Shown here: in pieces, positions 44,345-55,072 of the stretch
Position numbering within the stretch: the first letter of the stretch is position 1
How the letters are laid out: the number at the start of each line of letters is the position of its first letter
Position numbers and translations under genes: made by a program
Notes under the pieces: generated by a model
Told to the model about the DNA's origin: nothing
Databases searched by the model: none
The model's input: the letters and a program-made list of their open reading frames with translations, nothing else
DNA from: Vicia villosa
Lineage: Eukaryota; Streptophyta; Magnoliopsida; Fabales; Fabaceae
Direction: 5' to 3'
Length of the DNA stretch: 64,000 nt
Assembly: GCF_029867415.1 (NCBI RefSeq)
Contig: NW_026705449.1
Coordinates: 608,509 to 672,508, forward strand

Positions 44345-44900
44345 AATTCGCCAAATGGAATGGCGCATATGTACATCTTCCTAACTGGAATGCGCCAAAT
44401 GGAATGGCGCATTAGAAGAAATTTTGAAAAATTTTGCCATTTCATTTGGTGCATATGTATGGTATGTGGTCCCCACCTGGTCCCCACATGGTCCCCATCT
44501 TTTAACGTCTTAATAATTCCAGTCTTTCGCATGCGTCCGAAACGATTCCTGCAACCTAGCATGCGTCTGAAATGATTCCTGAAACGATTACAGGTGGTGG
44601 AGGCTCAGAGGTCCGGTGCGTGCTATCTGGCCTTATTCGAGATCTCATTTTTTCCGTGTGTGTAGTCTTATGCACACAAGAAACCCTAATTTATAGAGGG
44701 ACGGACACCTTGCTTAAGGTCTATAGCACAATTAGGGTTTCCTCTACAAGAAAAAACGTAAACCCTAATTTTCAAAAAAAAAAAGGGTTTATACTAATGC
44801 GCCAAATGGAATGGCGCATATGTACATCTTCCTAACTGGAATGCGCCAAATGGAATGGCGCATTAGAAGAAATTTTGAAAAATTTTGCCATTTCATTTGG
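44345..44900. repeat. GCGCCAAATGG hairpin units, second cluster
   Basis: Four GCGCCAAATGGAATGGCGC-type units (about 44350, 44392, 44800 and 44844; the first has CGCCAAATGG only) and single TTTGGCGCAT halves, carried on the two about 452-base repeats 44138-44589 and 44590-45030. Between them are GTCCCCAC(C/A)TGGTCCCC repeats. Confidence 0.8.
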
Positions 44901-45045
44901 CGCATATGTATGGTATGTGGTCCCCACATGGTCCCCATCTTTTAACGTCTTAATAATTCCAGTCTTTCGCATGCGTCCGAAACGATTCCTGCAACCTAGC
45001 ATGCGTCTGAAACGATTCCTGAAAAGATTCCTGAAACAATTCCTC

Positions 45046-45130
45046 CTAATACTGCATGCATGCAACCCTATCTGGCACCTAGTTCTGCTCTGCATGCATG
45101 TCACCGAAAGTTAATTGCATGCATGCCAAC
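45046..45130. promoter_or_regulatory. cluster of CATGCATG (RY-like) motifs upstream of PMD gene
   Basis: CTGCATGCATGCAACC, CTGCATGCATGTCACC and TTGCATGCATGCCAACC within 85 bases, some 200 bases before the first ATG of the plant-mobile-domain gene. CATGCA is the RY element bound by B3-domain seed regulators. Function here is only a possibility. A TATA-like CAATATATATACTACC follows at 45210-45225. Confidence 0.4.
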
Positions 45131-45314
45131 CACTTCTGCACAAGCAACGCCTAGCAACTTTGAATGTGTTGACATGTCCAGCATGCAGCTTGTTACCGTT
45201 TAAGCCTCATCAATATATATACTACCATGGCTTCTACAGATTTATCACCACATTCACTCATCTACTCTCACATTAATCGTTTTGCTTTCAAATTCCAGAT
45301 TTCCAGTGCTCAAC

Positions 45315-47666
45315 CATGTCTCTCTTAACAATGGGTGATACGCATCGAGGAACCCCCGAGAACATCGCAGCCTATCTAAGTATTTTACTATTACGTTAAT
45401 AATATGCACCTATCTGTGATGAAATAACTGAATACTTATGCATACATAATTATTTTCAGGACGCTAACCGTTTCCGAACTCGTAGTCACTCGTTCATCGC
45501 TCCGGACGACCGCATAAAACCCTAATTGGACGTTGCTGGTTTCAGACCGATTAGCACCATCGCTGAGTCTTCTATTGATCACAAATTTGTTCTGGCGTTG
45601 CTAGAACGCTGGAGGCCGGAGACACACACTTTTCATCTTCCAACAGGGGAGTGCACCATCACCCTGGAGGATGTTCATATGTTACTAGGCCTTCCAATTG
45701 ACGGGAAGACAATTAATGGCTGTGTAATGCAGACAAATTCCCTATGCTTTCAGGCATTGGGCATAGACTTGATAGAGGGACAAGTTGGAGCTAGGGGACA
45801 GGGTGTTAACCTTAAGAGGTTAATGGTTTATTATGATAATTTTCCATTGGATGATGCGTCTCCCCAAGAGACCATACTTCAGAAAACCAGATGCTACCTA
45901 CTCTTGCTAATTGGAAACGTTTTGTTTCCAGATAGTACTCGTAACACTGTTAATTTTATGTATCTTCGTTTATTAATGGATTTTACTAGAGTTGGTCTAT
46001 ATAGATGGGGGTCTGCAGTGCTGGCTACGGTGTACCAATCCCTGTGCAAGAACTCAAAATATGATTCTTGCACATTCTATGGATGCGCTCTGTTGGTGCA
46101 GGTGTGGTGGTGGTGGAGGATGCCCATAATGGTCCCGATTAACAATGGCAGTTGGACCTATCCATATGCACTGAGGTAAGTTTTTAATATACCATATTTT
46201 TCATGAACAATTAGTGGATTATGATCTACTCTACTCTAACTAAATCATTTAATTTGCGTTTTAGATTTTGCGTGAAAAAAATGGACTTCACAAAAAATCC
46301 GCGATCAAATATCACAATGTACCGCCAGCTGATTGATCACCTAGGACCCCATCAAGTATTATCTATAATCTTTTGCTCTTTTATATATGTCTTTTTTATA
46401 AATACTTGCCCGAAATAATGTATAACTCTTATGCATGCAGTTTATATGGAGACCGTATCTCAATTGCGACCATGAGCCTAGAGCTGCAGATGCAGAAATT
46501 TGGACTACAAGATGTTGCCTGGTCCGGTACAACATCATCGAAATGCATCATAGTGACCGGGTCATGCTACAGTTCGGAATGCGTCAAGGTATACCCGACG
46601 CTCTAGTTGACTTGGGAGTGTGGCACCTCAGACGAGTCAACCATCAGTGGACTCACCAAAACTAGAAGGATTTCGCACCCGATCACCGCCAGATGTGGAA
46701 GGACCGTCGCCAATATGTCCTCAACTTCCCCGTCAGTGATCATGAGATGAAACCGTCCGCCGAGTACATGAGTTGGTATCGTACGGTTACAACTCCTAAC
46801 TTGTTTATTGCAGATCCGTTCTACTTAATGGACCCCCGTGCTCACAACTACATCCTACCCCAACAACAACCTGAAGAGGAACAACAACAACAACAACTAC
46901 AACAACGGAAACAACAACGACAACAATAACGCCAACAACTACAACATCGACAACTACAACAGCGACAACTACAACAGCGACAACTACAACAGCAACAACT
47001 ACTACGAGAACTAGAACAAAATCAGTACACCGACCAACAACAAAATCTGTTCTCCACTCCGTCTCGTTCTGCCCGCAACTACCGGCAACCAAATTTGTTC
47101 CAATCACAGTCTCAACCATTTCAAGAAGCTGAAGACCAACACCATTCCGCTAGCCAGTATCGGACCCAATCACAACCATTTAGGTTTTCAGCGTTTGCAG
47201 GGTCCGCAAGGTTGTTCGGCAAAACCTTATGCCCGGTTCGTCAAGCCTACATCTAAGTCCCGACGATGGTCCTCATGAAGAATCCTCTCACCGTGGCACC
47301 CCTTCTGGCTATGCAACACCGTCGAACCAATTTGGCTTTAATCAAGGTAGTTCTAGTGCTGCTGGATGCTACGAACCTGAAGTCTTTCCCCTGCCCACTC
47401 CACTACCACGACTTAACACTTATGACAGGATGGGTAACCGACTTTATAACAGCCGTTTTCCGGAAAATTATGGTGGCGTGGACGAATTCATAGACAGCGA
47501 CCCACGAAACAACCCACTTCCAGGCCCAGTGACACAGACCCAGCAAGAAGCACGAAGGGGTAGGGGTGGTGCTAGGCTTCGCGGCGGCATCAACGATCGC
47601 GGTAAACGTGTGATAACAAGACCGTCGTGCGGAACAGATGGCTATCTTGGTGATGGACGCCATTAA
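45315..47666 (+). pseudogene. plant mobile domain (MAIN-like) gene in the MULE, broken
   Basis: ATG at 45315 (MSLLTMGDTHRGTPENIAAY), an intron to about 45461, then exon 2 to 46175 (donor GTAAGT), exon 3 46265-46355, and exon 4 from 46441 after GCATGCAG. The plant mobile domain shows as FVLALLERWRPETHTFHLPT, GECTITLEDVHMLLGLPIDG and FIWRPYL, DRVMLQFGMRQGIPD. The first donor is CTAAGT where GTAAGT is expected. Stops interrupt it at 45523 (TAA), 46663 (TAG) and 46927 (TAA). A frameshift precedes the arginine/glycine-rich C-terminus (GRGGARLRGGINDRGKRV). Related domains act in silencing and meristem upkeep in host proteins, and occur in transposons. Confidence 0.8.
46855..47005 (+). repeat. CAACAA-rich coding repeat
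   Basis: Glutamine-coding CAA/CAG repeats with a short tandem unit GCGACAACTACAACA in at least three copies (46945-46995). It lies in the disordered C-terminal part of the plant-mobile-domain pseudogene. An antisense valine-rich frame over it is an artefact. Confidence 0.8.
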
Positions 47667-47867
47667 GCATTTTGTTGTTTTTTCTTTAGTCAATTATTGT
47701 CGATGTATCGTTTCTTTAATCAATTGTAACCGATGTTTCGTTTTTCGATTATCAAATGCCAATTTACGTTTTGTGCATTAAATTATAAAAACTAAAAAAA
47801 TAATTTGAAAAAAAATATATATAAACACTTTAGCAAATAAAAAAAATTGAAACCAAAAAAAAAAAAA

Positions 47868-48126
47868 GGGAACCCTAATGCGCCAAATGGTTTGGCTATT
47901 AGGGAAAAACCCTAAGCTAATGCGCCATTCCATTTGGCGCAAACACTTCTAATTTAAGTGTTAGCCAAATGGTTTGGCGTATGCACCCAAATTCAGTGCT
48001 TATGCGCCAAACCATTTGGCGCATCCAACTGTCTGGTATCCCAAACCTAGACAGTTTGGTAAATACCCCGAAAACATGGTTATTTTGGTATTTTTTTTAT
48101 TAAACATGGTTATTTAAATTTTTTTT
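47868..48126 (-). repeat. MULE right terminal inverted repeat
   Basis: Contains GCGCCAAATGGTTTGGC, GCGCCATTCCATTTGGCGC, GCCAAATGGTTTGGC and a perfect hairpin with arms ATGCGCCAAA / TTTGGCGCAT and CCA loop (48002-48024). Then come TCCCAAACCTAGACAGTTTGG and the AT-rich end GGTTATTTAAATTTTTTTT. Mirrors 24463-24690. Confidence 0.8.
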
Positions 48127-48244
48127 CTCATGGTGTGGTTGAAGAGATGAAAGTTAAGGAGATGAATTTAAGGGATTATGATTGTTCATCGTTCATTTTC
48201 TATAAGTTGAGAAAAGGATGCATCTACCATGAAAAAAGGGTGTA

Positions 48245-49302
48245 AATGTGTAGTTACTAGGAAGAAGGATTGGTTACAAAGCTTTAGAGACTAGACTGAA
48301 GCAAATGTGGGTGAGGAAGGGAGTAGTTAACATAATAGATTTAAGCAATGATTATTTCTTGGTTACTTTCTCCCATGAAGATGACAAATATAATGTTCTT
48401 ATGTATGGACCATGGTTCTCATTTGATCATTATTTGTCTATTTGTCGATGAAAGAGTGGAGTCCAAATTTTCATCCTAGATCGAACATAATAGAGGATGT
48501 GGTAGTGTGGGTAAGACTTTTCGGGTTTCCGATAAAATACTGATATTAGAGTCCTAAAATTTATTGGCAATAGAATTGAAAAAACGGTGGTGGACAAGAA
48601 CATGTTGATGTAAGACCGAGGAAAATAATGCTCGCCTCTGTGTGGAGGTGGATTTGACGAAACCTTTGTTGTTGGCTATGTTTACGATTAAAGGGAGGGA
48701 ATATAATGTGGGGTATGATGGGCTTCATTTGTTGTGTGTTATATGTGGTAGATTTGGACACTACAAAGACGGGTGTTCGGATAAAACAAAAATGTGTGCT
48801 CATGTCAATAAAGAGGAAACAACAGGTAATTGTGTGAGAATTGAGGGGAGACATACAAAAATTAGTGGAAATGTTAATGGCCCTTGGATGGTGGTGAAAA
48901 AGCCTAATTGAGTTAAAAGGGAAATGAAATTTCTACGGTCGACAATGGAGGAGGAAGGGCTCTAGCAAAATTTAATGTCGGGGAAATTATGGGATCCCAT
49001 TTCATAACATTAAATGACAATTTGCTTGATTTAGAAAGAATCAATATGGAAAATTATGGGAGCAATAACAAGGACGAACGAGTTTGTTTTAGGACAAAAT
49101 AGTGGGAATTTAAGAAAGGTAACTGAAAAATACAGCTTATGGAAATCATAAAAGAATAAAGTGGGTGATGAAGCATCTAAGACATTGATGTAAGCAATAA
49201 CTAATAGGTCTTGCCATAGTCAATACTGGGAAATGTCAATCATTGATCAAAAACTGGCATCACATTTTCGAGGATCTTTTAAAGGCAATTCAAGGGCTAT
49301 TT
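48245..49302 (+). pseudogene. LINE (L1-type) ORF1 relic
   Basis: The readable blocks are ALETRLKQMWVRKGVVNIID and DYFLVTFSHEDDKYNVLMYG with GPWFSFDHYLSI (a DUF4283-type domain). After several stops come VEVDLTKPLLLAMFTIKGRE and the zinc knuckle CVICGRFGHYKDGC (48738-48779). This order is typical of plant L1 ORF1. The part after 48911 is low-complexity acidic sequence without a frame. No endonuclease or reverse transcriptase follows, because a copia LTR starts at 49303. Confidence 0.75.
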
Positions 49303-49628
49303 TGTTGGGGTTGGTTGAAAATATACATGTTGAAAAAGTCCCACATTGCTTAGTCTTGTGAAGGAAGAGGGAGTCCAAGGCTATATATAGGATTAAAGTT
49401 CTCCTAAGTCCCATATCGCTTAGTTTAGTGAAGGAAAAGGGAGTCCAAGGTTATATATAGGATTCAAGTTTTTCTTTACAAGATGCACCAATCAAAAGCA
49501 CTTTAAGCTTTTATTGACTTTCTTTGTTCTCTTATGCTCTTGTATTAGAGTGTTGTGAGATGTAGTTAAATATTTTTTTTGGAGGGTGTGGGTGTACTTG
49601 GGGCCTGGGTTTGTTATTTTTTCCAACA
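49303..49628 (+). mobile_element. short copia 5' LTR with duplicated promoter block
   Basis: TGTTGGGGTTGG to TTTTTTCCAACA (a start at 49328, TGTTGAAAAAGTCCC, is also possible). Inside are two tandem 70-base blocks, each with AAGTCCCA(C/T)AT, GGGAGTCCAAGG and TATATATAGGATT (49337-49477), so the TATA region is doubled. It is followed immediately by the primer site. Confidence 0.7.
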
Positions 49629-49629
49629 A

Positions 49630-49643
49630 CTGGTATCAAAGCT
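49630..49643 (+). promoter_or_regulatory. primer-binding site of the short copia element
   Basis: CTGGTATCAAAGCT, close to the common TGGTATCAGAGC complement of initiator methionine tRNA. Confidence 0.65.
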
Positions 49644-49662
49644 TTTGGTTCGATCTAGGGAT

Positions 49663-49961
49663 ATGAGTTCTTAGTATGCTTTAGCTGCAGTCACAAGTTC
49701 CGCTGTGCAGTTTGGGCTAGAAAAAATTGATGGAAGAATTTCTTTTGACTTGTGGTAAGTTTAAGTAAAAGATGTGTTGATACAATCAAGATTACACAAG
49801 GTGCAAGATTATGTCGGTGGTTGAAGAGCTTCCGGCTAACAAGGAAGTTACGCCATAAGTTTTCAACCTAGTTTTTGACATGTGAAATTCTTTGAGTGGG
49901 TTAACTTCAAGTGAAATTTATTCTTCATGATAAATTATATGATTGTCATTGAATTGTCATT
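49663..49961 (+). pseudogene. copia gag start, truncated
   Basis: ATG at 49663 with a stop three codons later, then AAVTSSAVQFGLEKIDGRIS and VKDVLIQSRLHKVQDYVGG with internal stops. This is the usual N-terminus of a Ty1/copia gag. It is cut off at 49962 by the insertion of the third SIRE-type element. Confidence 0.65.
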
Positions 49962-51072
49962 TGTTAGAACATAGTTTGGTTCTAATCATATTTTAGTTTT
50001 TTGATGATAACAAACAAATAAATTTTGTATAAGCAAACATGGTACTCTAATTATATATTTCTGATTTTAGAAGATGTACCAGTACCAGCACAATCAGAAC
50101 TTGGAATCTATGCAAAGCTGGATAAATGCAAGAGATACTCAAGTCTTCAAGTAACTTCTGATACTGCACCAAACCGTTGTGAATACATCTACAACAGAAG
50201 TTGAAATATAAAGTTGAGCAGAAGATCACATTAACTAATTCAAAGAATACATCTACAACAGAAGCTGAAATACAAAGTTGATCAGAAGATCACGAAGACT
50301 GATTCAAAATAAAGCCGTTAAAGACATAATCATTAGTAAAACGGCTGCAACACTCCAAAAGTGCAATTCCCAAGGTTGATTTAACAAGCTATCCACATGC
50401 AAATCCTTGTAAGAAAACAAAAGTTGAGACAACACGCAAACCATTTAATGCTGCGAAAAGGAGTTGAAGTTAACGGGCAAAAATCTTGAGGCTATATATA
50501 CGCATGATCTCTTGAATCAAATACAACAATCACACACGATAACATTATTACTCTGAAAAATCATCAAGTGTGAAGAAAAACTCGCTGAAGCAAACTTTCA
50601 TATTCATACTCTGAGTTCATTACTTTGTACTTAAACTTAGTGAAATATCACAGTAGTGATTGCAGCTTTCTAGAAGCAACACTATACACTGTCATCAGAA
50701 GTTACGTGGTAACTGAGTCCTTGAGAGACCGGTTGGGTCAGAAGTCTCAAGAAGACTAGGACTAGTTGAGTCTTAGAAGTTGGTTAGTCACAAACAATTG
50801 ATTTGTGCAGGATTGTTAGTCACCAGCAGTTTGGCTCGTGCACTGTATTGTGAGTCACGACAGTTGTTCGTGCAAGTGTAATCAGGTTCTGATTATAGTG
50901 GATTAAGTCCTTGTTGAGAGAGGCAAATCACCTTGTTGAGGGTGGAATGGAGGTAACCTTATTGAGAATGTGAACTAGGATAAAAATAACTTTATTCTGT
51001 TTATCTTTCCTTCATCAAGTTAAAAAGAATCACTTATTCAACCCCCCCTTCTAAGTGTTTTCTCAACCTTCA
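49962..51072 (+). mobile_element. 5' LTR of third SIRE-type element
   Basis: 1,111 bases from TGTTAGAACATAGTTTGG to GTTTTCTCAACCTTCA. It resembles the solo LTR at 10638-11677 more than the LTR at 28606, so at least two SIRE subfamilies are present. A TATA-like CTATATATACGC is at about 50492. The primer site TGGCATCAGAGC follows at 51075-51086. Confidence 0.85.
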
Positions 51073-51145
51073 ATTGGCATCAGAGCGCTTGGTTCTGGGT
51101 GCAAACACTTAACCGTGTCAGAAAAAGATCCAGAAGGAAAACACT

Positions 51146-52917
51146 ATGGTGAATGATTTAAACAACAATGGCTACACAAAACCTCTTGTGTTTGATGGAG
51201 AAAATTTTGAATATTGGAAAGATAGGATAGAAAGTTTCTTTCTAGGACAAGATCCTGACCTATGGGATATTGTGGTAGATAGTTACAATCATCCAGAAGA
51301 TGCAGGTGCAAAGATAACAAGGAAGAACATGACAGATAAACAAAAGAAAGAATTCAAAAGTCATCACAAATCCAGAACTATCTTGCTAAGTTCTATTTCA
51401 CAGGCAGAATATGAGAATATCACCAACAAATATACAACACATGATATATTTGAGTCACTCAAGATGACTCATGAAGGCAATGCTCAAGTCAAAGAAACGA
51501 AAGCTTTGGCCTTAATCCAGAAGTATGAAGCCTTCAAGATGGAAGAGGACGAGACTATTGAAGCCATGTTCTCAAGATTTCAGACCTTGACTGTTGGTCT
51601 AAGAGTTCTAAACAAAGGATACACGAAAGTTGATCATGTAAAGAAAATAATCAGAAGTCTACCAAGAAGATGGGGGCCAATGGTTACAGCATTCAAAGTC
51701 GCAAAGAATCTTGACGAAGTATCCCTTGAAAAATTATCAGTGTGTTAAGAAGTCATGAGATTGAGCTCGATGCAAATGAGACTCAAAAGAAAGGTAAGAC
51801 TATAACCCTTAAATCTGTTAAAAAATTTGAAACTAATGCTCTGCAGGCTAAGGAAGAATGCTTAAGTGAGTCTGGATCAAAGGAAGAAGATGAGTTGCCT
51901 CTTCTCTCTAGAAGAGTAAATCAACTCTGGAAGAGCAAGCAAAGGAAGTTCAGAAACTTCAGAAGACCAGAATACAAAGGAGAATCCTCTGAATACAGAA
52001 GATCAACCAGAAGAAGCAATGTGTGCTATGAATGTAATGAACCAGGACACTTCAAAAGTGAATGTCCTAAACTGCAAAAAGAAAGGCCTAAGAAAAGATT
52101 TGAAAGGAAGAAATGTCTGATGACTACTTGGGATGACTCTGAATCATCTGAAGACGAATACAACTCAAAAGATGAACATGCCAACATAGCATTCATGGCC
52201 ACCACAGAAAATGACTCAGACTCAGAAGCTGAAACAAATGAGGTATTTTCTGAACTCACTAGAAAAGAGCTTGAAGAAAGCTTATCAGAACTTTTAGAAA
52301 GACACAATAGATTAAGAGCAAGATTTAAAAGGATAAAGATCGAGCTACTAGCTGAAACAAAGAAACTTAAACAAGAAAATACTGAACTTAAAGATAACAA
52401 TATACACCTCATAGAGGAAATGGAAACAAAAACCCTTAAGTCAGACAGTACTTTAAAATCTGATATTCTAAAAGAATATGATGATAGTTTTCAAAAATTT
52501 CTTGTTAAAAGTAAAAACAAAAGCAAAATAGCCTCAATGATTTATGGTGCAAGTAGAAACAATCGAACTGGAATTGGCTATAAAATACCTAAGGGTAAGG
52601 AACCATATCTACCTGAACCGGTTGATGATATGGAGATAAAATATAAACCTCTGCACACACATCTTAACTATGGTCACACTCATGATATCAAATATAAATC
52701 CTACTCTGAAAATTATTGTGCTAGACCTAAGCTAAAACAAAGCTTTAGGCACACTAACATCAAAGGACCCAAAAAGATATGGGTACCTAAGAAGAAAATG
52801 ATTTATGTTGCAGATGTCCTCAGCAGTGAAGTCAAAACACCAGTCATGGTACCTGGACTCTGGATGCTTACGTCACATGACGAGAAGAAGGTCTATGTTC
52901 CAAAGCTTGGAACTTAA
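51146..52917 (+). pseudogene. gag: SIRE-type gag, one frameshift
   Basis: ATG at 51146. The first frame runs 200 residues (VFDGENFEYWKDRIESFFLG, KALALIQKYEAFKM, FSRFQTLTVGLRVL) and ends at a stop created by a 1-base loss near 51740. A second frame (51742-52917) carries the rest: zinc knuckle CYECNEPGHFKSEC near 52023, acidic repeats, a coiled-coil-like segment and the C-terminus. The end overlaps pol by 113 bases. Confidence 0.85.
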
Positions 52918-55072
52918 ATCTGGCGGAGACGTTAGATTAAGAGGGAACCAAAAGGGGGAGATCATTGGATCAGGAACTATTGGTAATGGTAACTCTCCCC
53001 CTATAACTAATGTTTTACTAGTTGAAGGATTAGCTTATAATTTGGTATCTATTTGTCAATTAAGTGATAATGGTTATGATATAGTCTTTAATCAAAATTC
53101 TTGCAAGGTTGTAAGTCAGAAAGACGGATCAATTCTTTTTACTGGTAAGAGAAAGAATAACATTAATAAGATAGATCTTTCTGATCTAAAATCTCAGAAA
53201 GTAACCTGTCTTCTGTATGTAAATGACGAGCAATGGGTTTGGCACAAAAGATTGGGACATGTTAGCTTGAGAAGATTATCTCAACTCAACAAACTCAATT
53301 CGGTAAGAGGACTCCCCAATCTAAAATTCAACTCAGATGCTCTTTGTGAAGCATGACAGAAGGGAAAGTTCTCAAAATCCTCTTTCAAATCTAAAACTGT
53401 TCTTTCTTCCTCCAGACCTTTAGAACTTCTACATGTTGATTTATTTGGTTCGGTGAAAACTGCGTCAATAAGAGGTTAAAAATATGGATTGATCATTGTA
53501 GATGACTACAACAAGTGGACATGGGTAAAATTCTTAAAACATAAAGATGAAACACATATTGTATTCTTTGATTTTTGTAATCAAATACAAAATGAAAAAG
53601 AATATAAAATCATTAAGGTTAGAAGTGATCATGGAGGAGAATTTGAGAATCATCTCTTTGAGAAGTTCTACAAAGAAAATGGAATCTCTCACAATTTCTC
53701 CTGTCCTAGGACACCTCAATAGAATGGGGTTGTAGAACGTAAAAACAGAACATTACGAGAAATGGCTAGAACTATTATTAATGAAGCTAATATGGCTAAG
53801 CATTTTTTGGCAGAAGTAGTGAACGTTGTATGCTATATTAAAAATAGAGTGTCCATAAGACCTATTCTTGAAAACACTCCTTATGAACTATGGAAGAATA
53901 GGAAACCTAACATTTCATATTTTCATCCATTTGGTTGTACTTGCTTTATTCTTAACACTAAAGAACATCTGAACAAGTTTGATTCTAAGGCTCAAAAATG
54001 TTTTCTGGTGGGATATTCTGAACGCTCAAAAGGCTACAGAGTATATAATACAGAAACATTAATTGTTGAAGAATCAATCAATATCAGATTTGATGATAAG
54101 CTTGGCCATCAAAAGCCAAAGCAGACTGAAAATTTTACAGATACAGAAGAACAACTCTCAAATCCTGATGATTTAGAAGATAAAGATGCATCAGAAATCA
54201 CATCAACCATGGAGAACATGAGAATATCCGAAGAGAATCCCCATAAAATATTTCCAAGACTAACTACACATCATTCAAAAGATGTCATCCTTGGCAAGAA
54301 AGATGATCCTATCAGAACTAGAGCATTCCTAAGAGATAATGAAAATTCATTATTTGGATTAGTGTCAATGATTGAGCCAACTTCGGTAGATGAAGCTCTT
54401 CAGGAAACAAATTGGATTATTGCTATGAAAGAAGAACTAAATTAATTCACCAGAAATGATGTATGGGATCTAGTTCCAAGACCTGAAGAATTCAACATTA
54501 TTGAAACAAAGTGGGTATTCATAAACAAAATGAATGAACAAGGAGAAGTCATCAGAAACAAGGCACAATTGGTTGCTCAAGGGTATAGTCAGCAAGAAGG
54601 TATTGACTATAATGAAACCTTTGCCCCAGTCGCCAGGTTAGAGTCAATTAGATTATTAATTGCCTATGCTTCACAATTTAATATTACACTATATCAAATG
54701 GATGTTAAAAGTGCATTTTTAAATGGTTATATCGAAGAAGAAGTGTATGTTCATCAACCCCCTGGATTTTAAGATTCTATATATCTTGAACATGTTTTTA
54801 AATTAAAGAAATATTTATATGGTCTAAAACAAGCTCCCAGAGCTTGATATGAACGGCTGAGTTCATTTCTCCTAAATAAAGGTTTCACAAGAGGGAAAGT
54901 TGATACAACACTTTCGTAAATCATTTAAAAATGATATCTTAATTTTTCAAATATATGTGGATGATATTATTTTTAGAACTTCTAATATCTCTCTTGGAAG
55001 AGAATTTGCTAAGTCTATGTAGGAAGAATTTGAAATGAGCATGATGGGTGGGCTAAAATTCTTTCTGGGAAT
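52805..55072 (+). pseudogene. pol: SIRE-type pol with many in-frame stops, cut by Ogre
   Basis: Protease WYLDSGCLRHMT, GAG-pre-integrase WHKRLGHVSLRR, integrase SDHGGEFEN and NGVVERKNRT, and reverse transcriptase [15 protein letters not shown] and YVDDIIF are all readable. Stops interrupt at about 53354, 53477, 53720, 54443, 54770, 54845 and 55019, and there is a small frameshift near 54915. Several stops replace glutamine, glutamate or tryptophan codons. At 55072, in the reverse transcriptase (GGLKFFLGI), the Ogre LTR begins. Confidence 0.85.

Larger units (their letters stand above)
39711..44731 (+). repeat. tandem segmental duplication, unit 2
   Basis: Near-identical copy of 34727-39710. 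Differences seen by eye include a much longer (CT)n tract (40232-40283), scattered single changes, and a new stop in the third ORF. The right limit is taken as the place matching the unit 1 breakpoint; beyond it the MULE continues uninterrupted to the plant-mobile-domain gene. Confidence 0.85.
24463..48126. mobile_element. Mutator-like element with transposase, unknown ORF and PMD gene
   Basis: The perfect 11-base direct repeat CTCATGGTGTG flanks the span (24452-24462 and 48127-48137). The ends are inverted repeats: AAATTTAAATAACC at the left against GGTTATTTAAATTT at the right. The similarity extends about 130 bases inward through CCAAA(A/C)TGTCTAGGTTTGGGA and the GCGCCAAA hairpins. A 9-11 base duplication is diagnostic of Mutator-like elements. 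Removing the SIRE insertion, the duplicated segment and the MITE would leave about 8 kb with three genes. Confidence 0.8.

Noticed and set aside
46805..47119. Minus-strand valine-rich frame (about 104 residues)
   Set aside because: It is antisense to CAA/CAG repeats of the PMD pseudogene; valine runs come from GTT/GTG complements.
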